Origin: Tissierella praeacuta DSM 18095
GTDB lineage: Bacteria > Bacillota > Clostridia > Tissierellales > Tissierellaceae
Reading direction: 5' to 3'
NCBI RefSeq assembly: GCF_900128955.1
Contig: NZ_FQTY01000001.1
Location: 451,235-515,234, forward strand
Length of the DNA stretch: 64,000 bases
Both the position numbers and the translations under genes were made by a program. The notes beneath the pieces were generated by a model, which saw only the letters and a list, made by a program, of their open reading frames with translations, did no database searches and had not been told where the DNA came from. This document shows positions 44,779 through 53,881 of the stretch, piece after piece. Position 1 is the stretch's first letter; the number at the start of each line of letters is the position of its first letter.

Positions 44779-47124
44779 ATGAATAACCCACCAAGAATCG
44801 GAGTAAGTACCATTAGAAAAGAAGCTTGGGATAAGGTCACAGGTGCTGCAAAATATAATGGCGATATCTTAAGTCCTAATGAATTACATGGAAGAGTATT
44901 ACCAAGTCCTTATGCACACGCAATTATAAAATCAATTGATACAGAAGAAGCTTTAAAATCCAAAGGAGTTCAAGCTATAATAACTGGCGAATATACACCT
45001 ATATTGGTAGGCTCTATTATTAACGATAGACCACCTATTGCAAAGGATAAGATTAGATATTTTGGCGAACCTGTAGCTATAGTTGTAGCAAATAGTGAGC
45101 AGGAAGCTATGAAGGCATTAAAACTTATTAAAATAGAATACGAACCTCTTCCTATAGTTAACTCCGTATTTGATGCTATAAAGCAAGATGCTCCACTTAT
45201 ACATGAAAATCTAGGACATTACTATTGTCCAGATACCCGTGTATATCCTATAGCCCATACTAATATAGCAGACCATGTAAAAATCAGAAAGGGAAATATG
45301 AATATTGGCTGGAAAGAATCTGATATAGTTCTTGAGGGGGAATTCTCCTTGCCTCAGTCAGATCATTTAGCAATGGAAACTAGAAATTCTAAGGTTCAAA
45401 TATTACCGAATAAGGATATAGTTGTCTATACATCAACCCAATCCCCTTTTGCAGTTAAAGAAGAAATAAGCACACAATATAAAAACTCTGAAGGCAATAT
45501 TATTGTTCGCACTCCATTAGTAGGTGGAGCTTTTGGCGGAAAAGCTGGAGTTCATATGGAATTTCTTGCATATCTAGCCTCATCTGCAGTTGAAGGTAAA
45601 ATGGTTAAAATGGCAAGTCCTAGAGAAGAAGATATTTCTACTTGGCCATCTAATATAGGCGTAAATGCGAAACTCAAAATAGGTGCTACTTCAAATGGCG
45701 TGATAAAAGCCTTAGAATGTACTTATTATGTAGATTGTGGTGCCTATACTGGTACTGGTCCCCGTATGTCTAAGTCAATAGCAATTAATTGTTCTGGTCC
45801 ATATAATATTGAAAACATTCATTGTGATTCCTATAGTATTTATACTAATCATTGCTATGTTACTTCTTATAGGGGATTTGGTCATGTAGAACTTACTTTT
45901 GCTATAGAAAGAATGATTGATAAGTTAGCATTAGCATTATGTATTGATCCCTTGGCTATAAGGTTAAAAAATGCCATAACGGAAGGAAATACTTCTCCAA
46001 CACAAGCAAAAATAACATTTAATAATACTGGAAATTTAACATCTTGTCTTTATAAATTAAAAGAAGTTATTAATTGGAAAGAAGGGCGAATAATTAAAAC
46101 AAATAAAGGCACAATTAAAGCTAAAGGGATTTCTTGTTTTTGGAAATCTGCAGATTCTCCTACTAATGCTACTTCTGGAGCTGTAATAACTTTAAACGCT
46201 GATGGTAGCCTTAACTTAAATATTGGTGCTACTGAAATTGGTCCAGGTATGAAAACTACTTTAGCTCAAATATTGGCAGAAAAGATGAAGATGAATATTG
46301 ATGAAATTTATGTATTTATGGATGTAGACACACGAATAAGCCCTAAACATTGGAAAACTGTTGCAAGTATGACAACATTTATGGTAGGAAATGCTATTAT
46401 AAATGCTGCAGATGATTTAATAAAACAATTAAAGGAATTAGGTGGCATTGTTCTAAAATCCCCACCTGATAATTTAGATATTGGTGAGCAAAAAGTATAT
46501 TCAAAGGATGACCCAACTAAATTTATAGGATTTAAAGATTTAGTTCATGGCTATAAATACACCAATGGTGAATCTATATATGGACAAATGATTGGTAGAG
46601 GAAATTATATTATGAAACATTTAACTAAATTAGATAAAGTAACAGGAGAAGGTAAACCATCTGTTTCATGGACTGTAGGTGCTCAAGCCGTGGAAATAGA
46701 ATATAACCCTAAAAACTATTCTTATAGACTACTGAAAGCTGCTACTGTTATAGATTTAGGCAAAGCAATTAACCCTAAGGCTGCAAAGGGGGTCATAATG
46801 GGTGGTATGAGTATGGGAATTGGTTTGGCAACTAGGGAAGAGTTTTTATATAATAAAAATGCCATATTGGAAAATACATCTCTGAGAACCTATAAACTTT
46901 TACGATTTGGAGAAAATCCACAATATACAGTAGATTTTATAGAGACTCCTGATATTGATGCTCCTTTTGGCATGAGAGGTATAGCAGAACATGGTATTCT
47001 TGGAATACCATCTGCTTTCGCCAATGCATTATCTCTAGCAGCAGAAGCTGATTTTGATAATCTACCTATTTCACCTGAGCTAATATGGAAAACCAAAACA
47101 GGAGGTAAATATGATTCCCTTTGA
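44779..47124 (+). CDS. Xanthine dehydrogenase family molybdopterin-binding subunit
   Basis: A 781-residue catalytic subunit of the molybdenum hydroxylase family. Visible are the N-terminal DKVTGAAKYNGDI segment, the cofactor-binding GGAFGGKAG, an arginine-containing YRGFGHVE and, near the C-terminus, GMRGIAEHG with the probable base Glu737. The ribosome-binding site AAAGGAG precedes ATG 44779. Genes for the FAD and iron-sulfur subunits follow with overlaps. Substrate cannot be assigned; purines, nicotinate and other heterocycles are all possible. Residues of the substrate pocket differ from classical xanthine dehydrogenase (HVE after RGFG). No cofactor maturation genes are nearby. Confidence 0.93.
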   Translation: MNNPPRIGVSTIRKEAWDKVTGAAKYNGDILSPNELHGRVLPSPYAHAIIKSIDTEEALKSKGVQAIITGEYTPILVGSIINDRPPIAKDKIRYFGEPVAIVVANSEQEAMKALKLIKIEYEPLPIVNSVFDAIKQDAPLIHENLGHYYCPDTRVYPIAHTNIADHVKIRKGNMNIGWKESDIVLEGEFSLPQSDHLAMETRNSKVQILPNKDIVVYTSTQSPFAVKEEISTQYKNSEGNIIVRTPLVGGAFGGKAGVHMEFLAYLASSAVEGKMVKMASPREEDISTWPSNIGVNAKLKIGATSNGVIKALECTYYVDCGAYTGTGPRMSKSIAINCSGPYNIENIHCDSYSIYTNHCYVTSYRGFGHVELTFAIERMIDKLALALCIDPLAIRLKNAITEGNTSPTQAKITFNNTGNLTSCLYKLKEVINWKEGRIIKTNKGTIKAKGISCFWKSADSPTNATSGAVITLNADGSLNLNIGATEIGPGMKTTLAQILAEKMKMNIDEIYVFMDVDTRISPKHWKTVASMTTFMVGNAIINAADDLIKQLKELGGIVLKSPPDNLDIGEQKVYSKDDPTKFIGFKDLVHGYKYTNGESIYGQMIGRGNYIMKHLTKLDKVTGEGKPSVSWTVGAQAVEIEYNPKNYSYRLLKAATVIDLGKAINPKAAKGVIMGGMSMGIGLATREEFLYNKNAILENTSLRTYKLLRFGENPQYTVDFIETPDIDAPFGMRGIAEHGILGIPSAFANALSLAAEADFDNLPISPELIWKTKTGGKYDSL

Positions 47125-47947
47125 TTTTGAGTATTATAAACCAGATACAATTGAAGATGCTATTCAATTATTTAATAAACTTGAATTGGATGGTAAAAAG
47201 CCTATTTATTATGGTGGAGGAACAGAATTCATCTCTATGGCAAGAATGTACAATAAATATACTGGTGCAGTAATAGATGTTAAAGGTATTCCTGAATGTA
47301 ATGTATTTGAGTTTAAAAATGACAATTTAATAATAGGTTCAGCTGTAACTTTAACAAAAATTGCCGAAGAAAATCCTTTTCCACTCCTTAGTCTTACAGT
47401 TAAAAGAATAGCAGATCATACAATACAAGATAAAATTACATTAGGTGGTAATTTAATGGGAACCATTATATATAAAGAAGCTATACTACCTCTTCTCCTC
47501 TCTAATAGTGAAATAGTAGTTCAAGGTGATATATGCAAAAAAACTCTAAAGATAATGGATTTATATGATAAAAAACTACAACTTGCAGATGATGAAATTA
47601 TAATCCAAGTAATAATAGATAAAAAATTTCTTCAATTGCCCTATAGCCATGTGAAAAGAACAAAAAATGAGAAAATAGATTATCCTCTAATTACCATGGC
47701 CGCATTAAATGATAATGGTAAAATTTCAGTTGCTTTTAGTGGCTTATGTGAACATCCTATTAGATCTATTGATATAGAAAAAATTTTAAACAACAATTCT
47801 GTTTCCAAAGATAAAAGAATTAAAAAATCCATTGATAATATCCCCTATGAAATACTCCACGATATTAGTGGTTCTTCTGAATACAGAAAGTTTATTCTAT
47901 ATGGTATGTTATATGAATTACTTAATAAATTTGAGGAGGTCAGTTAA
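47111..47947 (+). CDS. Molybdenum hydroxylase FAD-binding subunit
   Basis: A 278-residue medium subunit. The N-terminal PCMH-type FAD domain has YYGGGTEFISMAR and ITLGGNLMG, and the CO-dehydrogenase flavoprotein C-terminal domain follows. It overlaps the catalytic subunit gene by 14 bp and ends 0 bp before the iron-sulfur gene, with GAGG at its end as SD for the next gene. It transfers electrons from the [2Fe-2S] subunit to the acceptor. Confidence 0.93.
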   Translation: MIPFDFEYYKPDTIEDAIQLFNKLELDGKKPIYYGGGTEFISMARMYNKYTGAVIDVKGIPECNVFEFKNDNLIIGSAVTLTKIAEENPFPLLSLTVKRIADHTIQDKITLGGNLMGTIIYKEAILPLLLSNSEIVVQGDICKKTLKIMDLYDKKLQLADDEIIIQVIIDKKFLQLPYSHVKRTKNEKIDYPLITMAALNDNGKISVAFSGLCEHPIRSIDIEKILNNNSVSKDKRIKKSIDNIPYEILHDISGSSEYRKFILYGMLYELLNKFEEVS

Positions 47948-48421
47948 ATGCTTAAAATACTAACTCCTACTATACTAACCTTAAATATAAATGGAGAAGA
48001 TAGAGATGTAGTTGCTAAACCTTCTGATATATTATTATTTACTTTGAGAAATGAACTTGGACTTACTGGAGCAAAACCTGGTTGTGAAAATGGAGATTGT
48101 GGAGCATGTACAGTTTTGGTAGATGGGTGGCCAATAAAATCTTGTTTGATGCTCACTGTGGAGGCTTTTGGGAAACAGATTATAACAATAGAAGGGCTAA
48201 ATAACGCCCCAATTCAGAAAGCATTTGTTGAAAGCTTTGCTTTTCAATGTGGCTATTGTACTTCAGGATTTTTAATGGTATGCCATGCTTTATCTAAAAT
48301 CCATCCAGATGCAGATGATAGTGTAATAGAAGAATGGCTTCAGTCCAATCTATGTCGCTGCACAGGATATGCAGAAATTGAAGATGCTGTAAAATCAATA
48401 TTAAAAGATAAAATTAATTAA
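47948..48421 (+). CDS. Molybdenum hydroxylase [2Fe-2S] subunit
   Basis: A 157-residue small subunit with two iron-sulfur centres. The plant-ferredoxin-type cluster is bound by CENGDCGACTVLVDGWPIKSC-like cysteines at about residues 42-62 (motif C-x4-C-x2-C-x11-C). The second cluster uses CGYCTSGF and CRCTGY. It joins the FAD and molybdopterin subunits into one enzyme. The order Mo-FAD-FeS is common in clostridial members. A zinc phospholipase-like gene follows by 18 bp. Confidence 0.95.
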   Translation: MLKILTPTILTLNINGEDRDVVAKPSDILLFTLRNELGLTGAKPGCENGDCGACTVLVDGWPIKSCLMLTVEAFGKQIITIEGLNNAPIQKAFVESFAFQCGYCTSGFLMVCHALSKIHPDADDSVIEEWLQSNLCRCTGYAEIEDAVKSILKDKIN

Positions 48422-48439
48422 CTTATAGTAGGTGAATAA

Positions 48440-49135
48440 ATGGATATTATTGAAACAACATATGACTATATTTTAAAAACAATTTTTGGTGTAGCAAATC
48501 CTATAAAAAAATCTATAATGAAAACCCATTGTAAGGTTCATAAATTCATTAATTTTCATGCCTTAAATATCCTTAAAAATGATAAATATATAAACGAATA
48601 TAGATTTTTTCATAGCTTTATTTTAGATATAAATGAAGGTGCTGTATGGGCAGACCAAGACTTCAAAAGCTCCAATCATTTCTATAATCCTTATAAAAAG
48701 AGGGGTTTATATGGAAGGAAATCTGCTATGGATTTAGGAATAAATTATTACGAAGAAGCTCTTAAACTATGGGATAAAGGAGAATTTAATAAGTCTATGT
48801 TCTATCTAGGTGCTACTTTGCATATTATTCAAGATATGACTATACCCCAACATGCCAATATTAGATTATTAGATAATCACCATCAATATGAATCATATGT
48901 TAAACATACCTATGAATATATCAAGGAGTTTCAAGTTGAAAAAGGAACTTATTTGCTAGATTCTATTGAAGACTATATAAGATTCAATTCAAGAGTAGCT
49001 ATTAAAATATATAACAGATTCAAAATAATTTCAGATGAAAAAAATCGTTTTTATCGTATTACCAGATGTGGTCTTCCCTTAGCAGAAAGAACTACAGCAG
49101 GAGCAATGATTATGTTTTATAATGATATATTTTGA
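48440..49135 (+). CDS. Zinc-dependent phospholipase C-like protein without signal peptide
   Basis: A 231-residue protein of the bacterial zinc phospholipase C/S1-P1 nuclease fold. Metal ligands are recognisable as WADQDF (family N-terminal Trp), HFYNP, HIIQDMTIPQH and HHQYESYV, which correspond to the His/Asp/Glu ligands of the Bacillus cereus enzyme. Unlike secreted phospholipases, it has no signal peptide and carries about 70 residues before the Trp that becomes the N-terminus in the mature enzymes. A cytoplasmic or non-lytic role is therefore possible. It lies 18 bp after the hydroxylase genes on the same strand. Confidence 0.82.
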   Translation: MDIIETTYDYILKTIFGVANPIKKSIMKTHCKVHKFINFHALNILKNDKYINEYRFFHSFILDINEGAVWADQDFKSSNHFYNPYKKRGLYGRKSAMDLGINYYEEALKLWDKGEFNKSMFYLGATLHIIQDMTIPQHANIRLLDNHHQYESYVKHTYEYIKEFQVEKGTYLLDSIEDYIRFNSRVAIKIYNRFKIISDEKNRFYRITRCGLPLAERTTAGAMIMFYNDIF

Positions 49136-50217
49136 ATTGAAAATAATCCAAAATATAAATTTATACACTGTAAAAAAATTAATCATTATTAAAGCTATTA
49201 TAACAATCCCCATGTCTCTCACCTTTACTTTTTATCTAATATTATATTTTATAAAAGTCTACTACATATTAGATAATCTTGTAATGATATTTATCTAATA
49301 GACTTGTTTCTGACTATATCAAAACCCCTAAAAGTAGTTAAATAGTTATTAATATATCTATTTCTCTAAAAAAGTTATCCACAAACTTAACTCTACTTCT
49401 CAATTTTAATAAAATCATTATTATATTTTAATAAACCTTAGCTAATATATAAGAGTTCTTGTTGTTGCAAGGATTCTTATGCTATACTTATAGTAAGAAT
49501 ATTCTCTAAAATAAAAAACATCAGTATCTTTAAATAATCTATTAATAACTACTTTTTCTTTAGTTGTTTCTCCTAATGAATGAATCTAGAATGCCATTTG
49601 ATTCAGTTGTTTTAGAAGAATTAACACTAGATAACTAAAGCCTTCCTTTTGAAAGGCAGATTACATATTGGTAAATTAAAAATTTCCTTAAGATTAAAGG
49701 CAAAGGATACAGATTAAAATATGGACATGTTTACAAAAAAATATAAAGTGAAACAAGAAAAGAAATATAATAAAAGAGTTAGACAGGGTTACTACATCTT
49801 ATTTTTATCCTAAACAATGGGTAGAAAAACAAAATAGAGTAATAAAATTTAACGAAAACCAGTATAAAATGTAAAAACTAATTTAGAAATGAGGGATATT
49901 TGATTATGGCTAAAGGAATAATAGGGAGTATATTTATTTTTATATCTGCTATTCTTTATAGTACAAAACCTGCTAAGAAAAACCAATAGGTTTTTCAGTT
50001 TCTTTACAATAAATTTTAAATACAGAATATTAAGCTGTCAAGTATCTATTGTATAGTCAAAGTAAATACCAAGGAGAACAAGTATATCTATAGATTAGCT
50101 AACCATTATGATTAAAGGTTTTAGTATTCATCCGCATATCATAATCTTTAATTCTTCTACATATTTTAAAAATGACTTAGTTGAATTTCTATAGATCTTT
50201 ATAGTCTTTCTCAAATA
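49136..50217. other. Gene-poor stretch with decayed reading frames
   Basis: About 1.1 kb with no gene of usual size. Short frames interrupted by stops occur, for example KIKGKGYRLKYGHVYKK at about 49693-49742 and MPFDSVVLEELTLDN at 49593-49637. These look like leftovers of one or more inactivated genes, but I cannot name them. One DnaA-box-like TTATCCACA is at 49375-49383 and is probably chance. A short complete frame lies at 49906-49989. No tRNA or rRNA was recognised. Confidence 0.5.
49906..49989 (+). CDS. Possible 27-residue membrane peptide
   Basis: ATG 49906 is preceded by GAGGGAT 12 bases upstream and opens a 27-codon frame ending in TAG. The product MAKGIIGSIFIFISAILY, followed by a basic tail, has one hydrophobic helix. 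It could be a small membrane or toxin-like peptide, or a chance frame in decayed DNA. No antitoxin RNA was identified. Confidence 0.3.
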   Translation: MAKGIIGSIFIFISAILYSTKPAKKNQ

Positions 50218-50353
50218 AAAAGTCTTTATGTTTAAAATAGAAATAAAACACCTTTTATTAATTTATAAAATTAGTAAAAGGTGTTTTATTTCTATATATC
50301 ATAATTCAAATAAAATTTTCGATTCAGTATATCATAGTAAAATAAAGACTTTT
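50218..50353. repeat. Nested inverted repeats downstream of yebC
   Basis: Outer arms AAAAGTCTTTAT (50218-50229) and ATAAAGACTTTT (50342-50353) are perfect 12-bp complements. Inside them is a hairpin of 21-bp perfect arms (50237-50257 and 50275-50295) with a 17-nt loop that can itself fold. The hairpin lies 71 bp after the yebC stop on the minus strand. The element of about 136 bp with matching ends looks like a miniature mobile repeat or a composite terminator. Confidence 0.6.
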
Positions 50354-50365
50354 AAAGAAAGCATC

Positions 50366-51103
50366 TTACTCTTCCTCCGGCATCTCCCAGTTGTGATAAA
50401 CTTCTTGAACATCGTCGTTATCTTCAAGCATATCTATTAGTTTTTCCATATTTTTAATATCATCTGGATTAGTTAATTCTACTGTATTTTGTGGAATATA
50501 AGTAAGTTCTGCCATGGCAAATTCATAACCTGCTGCAACTAGACCATCCTTAACTGAGTTGAAATCCTCTACAGAGGTGATTATTTCAAAACCTTCATCC
50601 TCTGCTACAAAATCTTCAGCACCTAAGTCAATTGCTAGCATCGTTAATTCATCTTCATCTATAGAGTCAGTTCTTTCTATTGCCAACATACCCTTTTTGT
50701 CAAACATAAAAGTAACACAGCCTGATTGCCCCATATTTCCTCCACATTTATCAAAAGCGTGTCTAACATCTGGAGCCGTTCTATTTCTATTATCTGTTAA
50801 ACATTGTACAAACACAGCTATTCCTGCTGGTCCATAACCTTCATAGATAATTTCCTCGAAATTATCTGCACCTAATTCTCCTGAACCTTTTTTTATTGCT
50901 CTTTCTATATTGTCATTTGGCATATTTTCTGCCTTTGCTTTATCTATTGCTGCCTTTAATGCTGGATTATAGTCTGGATCAGCTCCACCTTCTTTTGCTG
51001 CTACCATAATATATCTACCTAGTTTTGTAAAGACCTTTGCCCTTTTTGCATCTTCTTTACCCTTTTTATTTTTAATATTATTCCATTTGGAATGTCCTGC
51101 CAT
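50366..51103 (-). CDS. yebC: YebC/PmpR family regulatory/translation factor
   Basis: A 245-residue protein of the YebC/TACO1 family. The N-terminus [29 protein letters not shown] is the family hallmark, as is the acidic C-terminal domain. Members act as transcription regulators or help ribosomes through polyproline stretches. Monocistronic here; the spacer to nadE is 79 bp. Confidence 0.95.
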   Translation of the reverse strand: MAGHSKWNNIKNKKGKEDAKRAKVFTKLGRYIMVAAKEGGADPDYNPALKAAIDKAKAENMPNDNIERAIKKGSGELGADNFEEIIYEGYGPAGIAVFVQCLTDNRNRTAPDVRHAFDKCGGNMGQSGCVTFMFDKKGMLAIERTDSIDEDELTMLAIDLGAEDFVAEDEGFEIITSVEDFNSVKDGLVAAGYEFAMAELTYIPQNTVELTNPDDIKNMEKLIDMLEDNDDVQEVYHNWEMPEEE

Positions 51104-51182
51104 AAAATTTCACTCCCTTTATAATATTGCCTTTTCTATTCTAGCATAATATTATGCTTATTGCATTAGATTTATTAAATTT

Positions 51183-51902
51183 TTATTCTTCAAAAATTGG
51201 TGGATAAGCCCTCTTATGTTGGCTGACTAAGTTCATTTTCTTTATTTTATTTACTAATTCTTTTGGCCCTTTACCTGTTTTAATATAATTATCCAATACT
51301 TCATATGAAAACCCCATTTCCTTTTCATCTGTTTGATTTTCCCATAAGCCTGCTGTAGGTGGTTTCTCTATTATAATATTAGGTATTCCTAAAGATTTAG
51401 CGAGTTCTCGAATTTCAGATTTTACAAAGGAAGCCAAAGGTAATAAATCAACTCCACTATCTCCATGCTTAGTAAAATATCCTACTGTAAACTCAGATTT
51501 ATTACTAGAACCAACTACTAAATAGTTATTGTTTTGAGCGAAATAATATAAAGTAGTCATTCTGAGCCTTGGTTTTAAATTCGATATTGCCATCTTATTT
51601 TTATTCTCTACTTTTATAGAATCAAATAATACATCAAAAGAATTAGATAAATCTACTTTTTCAGTATCTAAATTTAATTTTTCAGCCACCAAGACTCCAT
51701 GTTCTTCATCTATTGAATCACTATGGCAAGGCATTATTATACCTAAAGAATTATTTGGAAATGCTTTTTTAGCAAGCCCAGCTACAACAGCAGAATCTAT
51801 ACCTCCACTCAATCCAAATACTAATCCCTTTGCCCCGGCTTCTTCTACCTTTTCTTGCAACCATTTTACTAAATTAAAAATAGTTAAATCTATATTTTCC
51901 AT
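51183..51902 (-). CDS. nadE: NAD synthetase, ammonia-dependent
   Basis: A 239-residue short-form NadE that makes NAD from deamido-NAD, ATP and ammonia. The PP-loop FGLSGGIDSAVV, GSSNKSEFTVGYFTKHGDSGVD and KPPTAGLWENQTDE are diagnostic. No glutaminase domain is present. Start ATG 51902 lies six bases after GGAGG; ATG 51908 overlaps that SD. It diverges from the TauE gene pair. Confidence 0.96.
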   Translation of the reverse strand: MENIDLTIFNLVKWLQEKVEEAGAKGLVFGLSGGIDSAVVAGLAKKAFPNNSLGIIMPCHSDSIDEEHGVLVAEKLNLDTEKVDLSNSFDVLFDSIKVENKNKMAISNLKPRLRMTTLYYFAQNNNYLVVGSSNKSEFTVGYFTKHGDSGVDLLPLASFVKSEIRELAKSLGIPNIIIEKPPTAGLWENQTDEKEMGFSYEVLDNYIKTGKGPKELVNKIKKMNLVSQHKRAYPPIFEE

Positions 51903-52001
51903 ATCCATCCTCCAATATAATTAGTAAATTTTCATCCTATGTATATCTTCTCTAGAATTGGTAAAGTTAATCATAATGATTATAACATAAAGGAGAAATT
52001 T

Positions 52002-52361
52002 ATGGACAAAAAAAAGATAAAGTTACTATCTATAGGTTTAATAACTGGTCTAATTAACGGTTTATTTGGCTCTGGCGGCGGAACTATTGTAGTGCCTGCA
52101 TTAGTCTTTTTGCTCAATGTCAATGACTATAAAGCTCATGCTACTGCTATATCCATTATTCTTCCACTATCCATTATATCTACTATAATATATTTTGCTA
52201 ATAATTCTATACCTTTTAAAGTAGTTCTCCCCGTAGCAATTGGAGGTATGGTAGGCTCTTATATTGGTGCGAAAACTTTAAATAAAATTCCCATTAATAT
52301 ATTGAGAAAAATATTTGGCAGTGTAATTATTTATACTGCTATAAGGATGATATGGAAATGA
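52002..52361 (+). CDS. TauE/SafE family transporter, N-terminal-half protein
   Basis: A 119-residue membrane protein equal to one half of a TauE/SafE exporter. It starts at ATG 52002 after AGGAG, with a charged KKKIK tail, then LSIGLITGLINGLFGSGGGTIVVPAL, the family's glycine-rich repeat. About four helices. Its end overlaps the start of the second half gene by 10 bp. The pair would form an anion exporter (sulfite, sulfoacetate or similar); substrate unknown. Confidence 0.88.
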   Translation: MDKKKIKLLSIGLITGLINGLFGSGGGTIVVPALVFLLNVNDYKAHATAISIILPLSIISTIIYFANNSIPFKVVLPVAIGGMVGSYIGAKTLNKIPINILRKIFGSVIIYTAIRMIWK

Positions 52362-52708
52362 TTTTAATTTTAATTGGATTTTTATCCGGCATAATTAGTG
52401 GAATGGGTATAGGTGGCGGAACAATTTTAATACCTTCCTTAGTTATATTCAACAACATAAAACAGCAACATGCTCAAGGTGTCAATCTAATAGTATTTCT
52501 ACCTGTAGCAACCATAGCCTTAATCACCCATTATAAAAAAGGGAATATTGATTTTTCTTTTGCTAAATTAATTATACTAGGAGGCATTGGCGGTGCCATT
52601 ATAGGATCTATTTTAGCTCTTAAAATTGACCCTCTAAAACTAAAAAAATACTTTGGATTTTTTCTGCTAATAGTGGGAGGTATTGAGCTATTTAAAAAGA
52701 AAGAATAG
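52352..52708 (+). CDS. TauE/SafE family transporter, second half protein
   Basis: A 118-residue membrane protein, paralogous to the preceding half with its own copy of the repeat (LIGFLSGIISGMGIGGGTILIPSL). About four helices. SD AGGATG overlaps the end of the first gene. The coding overlap implies coupled synthesis of a two-subunit version of what is usually a single protein. Confidence 0.88.
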   Translation: MEMILILIGFLSGIISGMGIGGGTILIPSLVIFNNIKQQHAQGVNLIVFLPVATIALITHYKKGNIDFSFAKLIILGGIGGAIIGSILALKIDPLKLKKYFGFFLLIVGGIELFKKKE

Positions 52709-52729
52709 GTCTTTTATAACCTATTCTTT
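52700..52729. terminator. Bidirectional terminator between the TauE pair and the CoA-binding gene
   Basis: 11-bp perfect stem (52700-52710 with 52719-52729) with an 8-nt loop, lying between convergent genes. T-rich flank CTTTTC follows on the plus strand. Confidence 0.7.
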
Positions 52730-52734
52730 CTTTT

Positions 52735-53136
52735 CTAGTGGCTCTTTCTTAGAGTAGCATATACACAGTCATCATATAATATCTTAAAGTCTAACTCTTT
52801 TGCCTTTGCTAAAACTTCATCATTATATGTGCCTGGTTGAAACCATATATATTCTATTCCTGCTTCCTTGGCTTCATCTAAAGTATTAATTGCAATTCTT
52901 GGTGGCACAACCATATCAAGAACATCTACCTTAATTGGTAGTTCTTTAACTGAATGATAGATTTTATCTCCTTCAATATCATCATAATTTGGGTTTACGC
53001 CATAGGTTTCATAATTATGTTCCTTTAAAGTCTTCCATATTTTATATCCAAATTTATCTTTATTTGCTGTTACACCTGCTACTACCCAAATCTTTTTATT
53101 AAGCATTTCTTCTTTTATCTTTACCATATCTTCCAT
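52735..53136 (-). CDS. CoA-binding domain protein (YccU-like)
   Basis: A 133-residue Rossmann-fold protein of the CoA-binding family. It contains WVVAGVTANKDKFGYKIWKTL, GVNPNYD and a conserved WFQPGTYNDE segment. Small stand-alone members of this family are probably CoA- or nucleotide-binding and have no established role. The SD AGGTG precedes ATG 53136. Confidence 0.88.
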   Translation of the reverse strand: MEDMVKIKEEMLNKKIWVVAGVTANKDKFGYKIWKTLKEHNYETYGVNPNYDDIEGDKIYHSVKELPIKVDVLDMVVPPRIAINTLDEAKEAGIEYIWFQPGTYNDEVLAKAKELDFKILYDDCVYATLRKSH

Positions 53137-53185
53137 CTCATCACCTCGTATAAAATTATACCCTGTTTATCTCTTGTTAACCTAA

Positions 53186-53833
53186 TTAAGTTAATCTTTT
53201 ACCATCTTTTATAGGAATATATTCTTCATCTAAATTCTCAATTATAGCATTGCCATTAGTTAAATCTGTTATTATATTATGAAAAGCATCAATTTTTTCA
53301 TTTTCCACATAAACAAATATATTCACAGCATCATCAAATATAGACTCAATTACTATATAGTCTTCATTCATAAGATAATTTTCTATTTTTCCATATAAAG
53401 TATAATCAATTCTAATTTTTATTTTAGTATGTAGAACCATATCTACAATTATACCTGCATCCAATCCAATCTTTGCACCTTTTGTATATGCTCTAATAAG
53501 CCCCCCTGCCCCTAGCTTAATGCCACCAAAATATCTAGTTACAACAACTACTACATTTCTCAAATTTTCCTTTTTAACAACTTCAAGCATTGGGATACCA
53601 GCAGTACCTGAAGGCTCTCCATCATCACTAAATCTTTGAATATTATTATCTTTACCAAGGACATAGGCATGAACATTATGTGTAGCATCTCTATGTTTAG
53701 TCTTTATCTTATCTATAAATTCTAAGGCATCTTCCTCTGTTTCTATGGGCATAGCATAGCCGATAAATCGAGATTTATTTATAATGATTTCTGCTTCACC
53801 ATAGGAATATATAGTTCTATAGCTCTTATCCAT
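53186..53833 (-). CDS. YigZ/IMPACT family protein
   Basis: A 215-residue two-domain protein. The N-terminal IMPACT domain has FIGYAMPIETEEDALEFI, HAYVLG and FSDDGEPSGTAGIPML, then VVVTRYFGGIKLGAGGLIRAY; the C-terminal domain is the UPF0029 ferredoxin-like fold. Relatives bind ribosomes or translation regulators, but the bacterial function is unknown. A terminator-like stem lies between it and the next downstream gene. Confidence 0.93.
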   Translation of the reverse strand: MDKSYRTIYSYGEAEIIINKSRFIGYAMPIETEEDALEFIDKIKTKHRDATHNVHAYVLGKDNNIQRFSDDGEPSGTAGIPMLEVVKKENLRNVVVVVTRYFGGIKLGAGGLIRAYTKGAKIGLDAGIIVDMVLHTKIKIRIDYTLYGKIENYLMNEDYIVIESIFDDAVNIFVYVENEKIDAFHNIITDLTNGNAIIENLDEEYIPIKDGKRLT

Positions 53834-53859
53834 AAAATCTTCCTCTCACCAAAAAAATA

Positions 53860-53876
53860 AGGAGATATAATCTCCT
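53860..53876 (-). terminator. Terminator of the NUDIX gene
   Basis: 6-bp AGGAGA/TCTCCT stem with a 5-nt loop followed on the minus strand by TATTTTTTT. It lies just after the NUDIX gene stop and before the YigZ gene. Confidence 0.6.
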
Positions 53877-53881
53877 ACTTT

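Noticed and set aside
49375..49383. DnaA-box-like TTATCCACA, as a possible replication origin in the gene-poor stretch
   Set aside because: Only one exact box was seen, with no cluster, no dnaA or dnaN nearby and no unwinding-element pattern beyond the general AT-richness; a single 9-mer is expected by chance.
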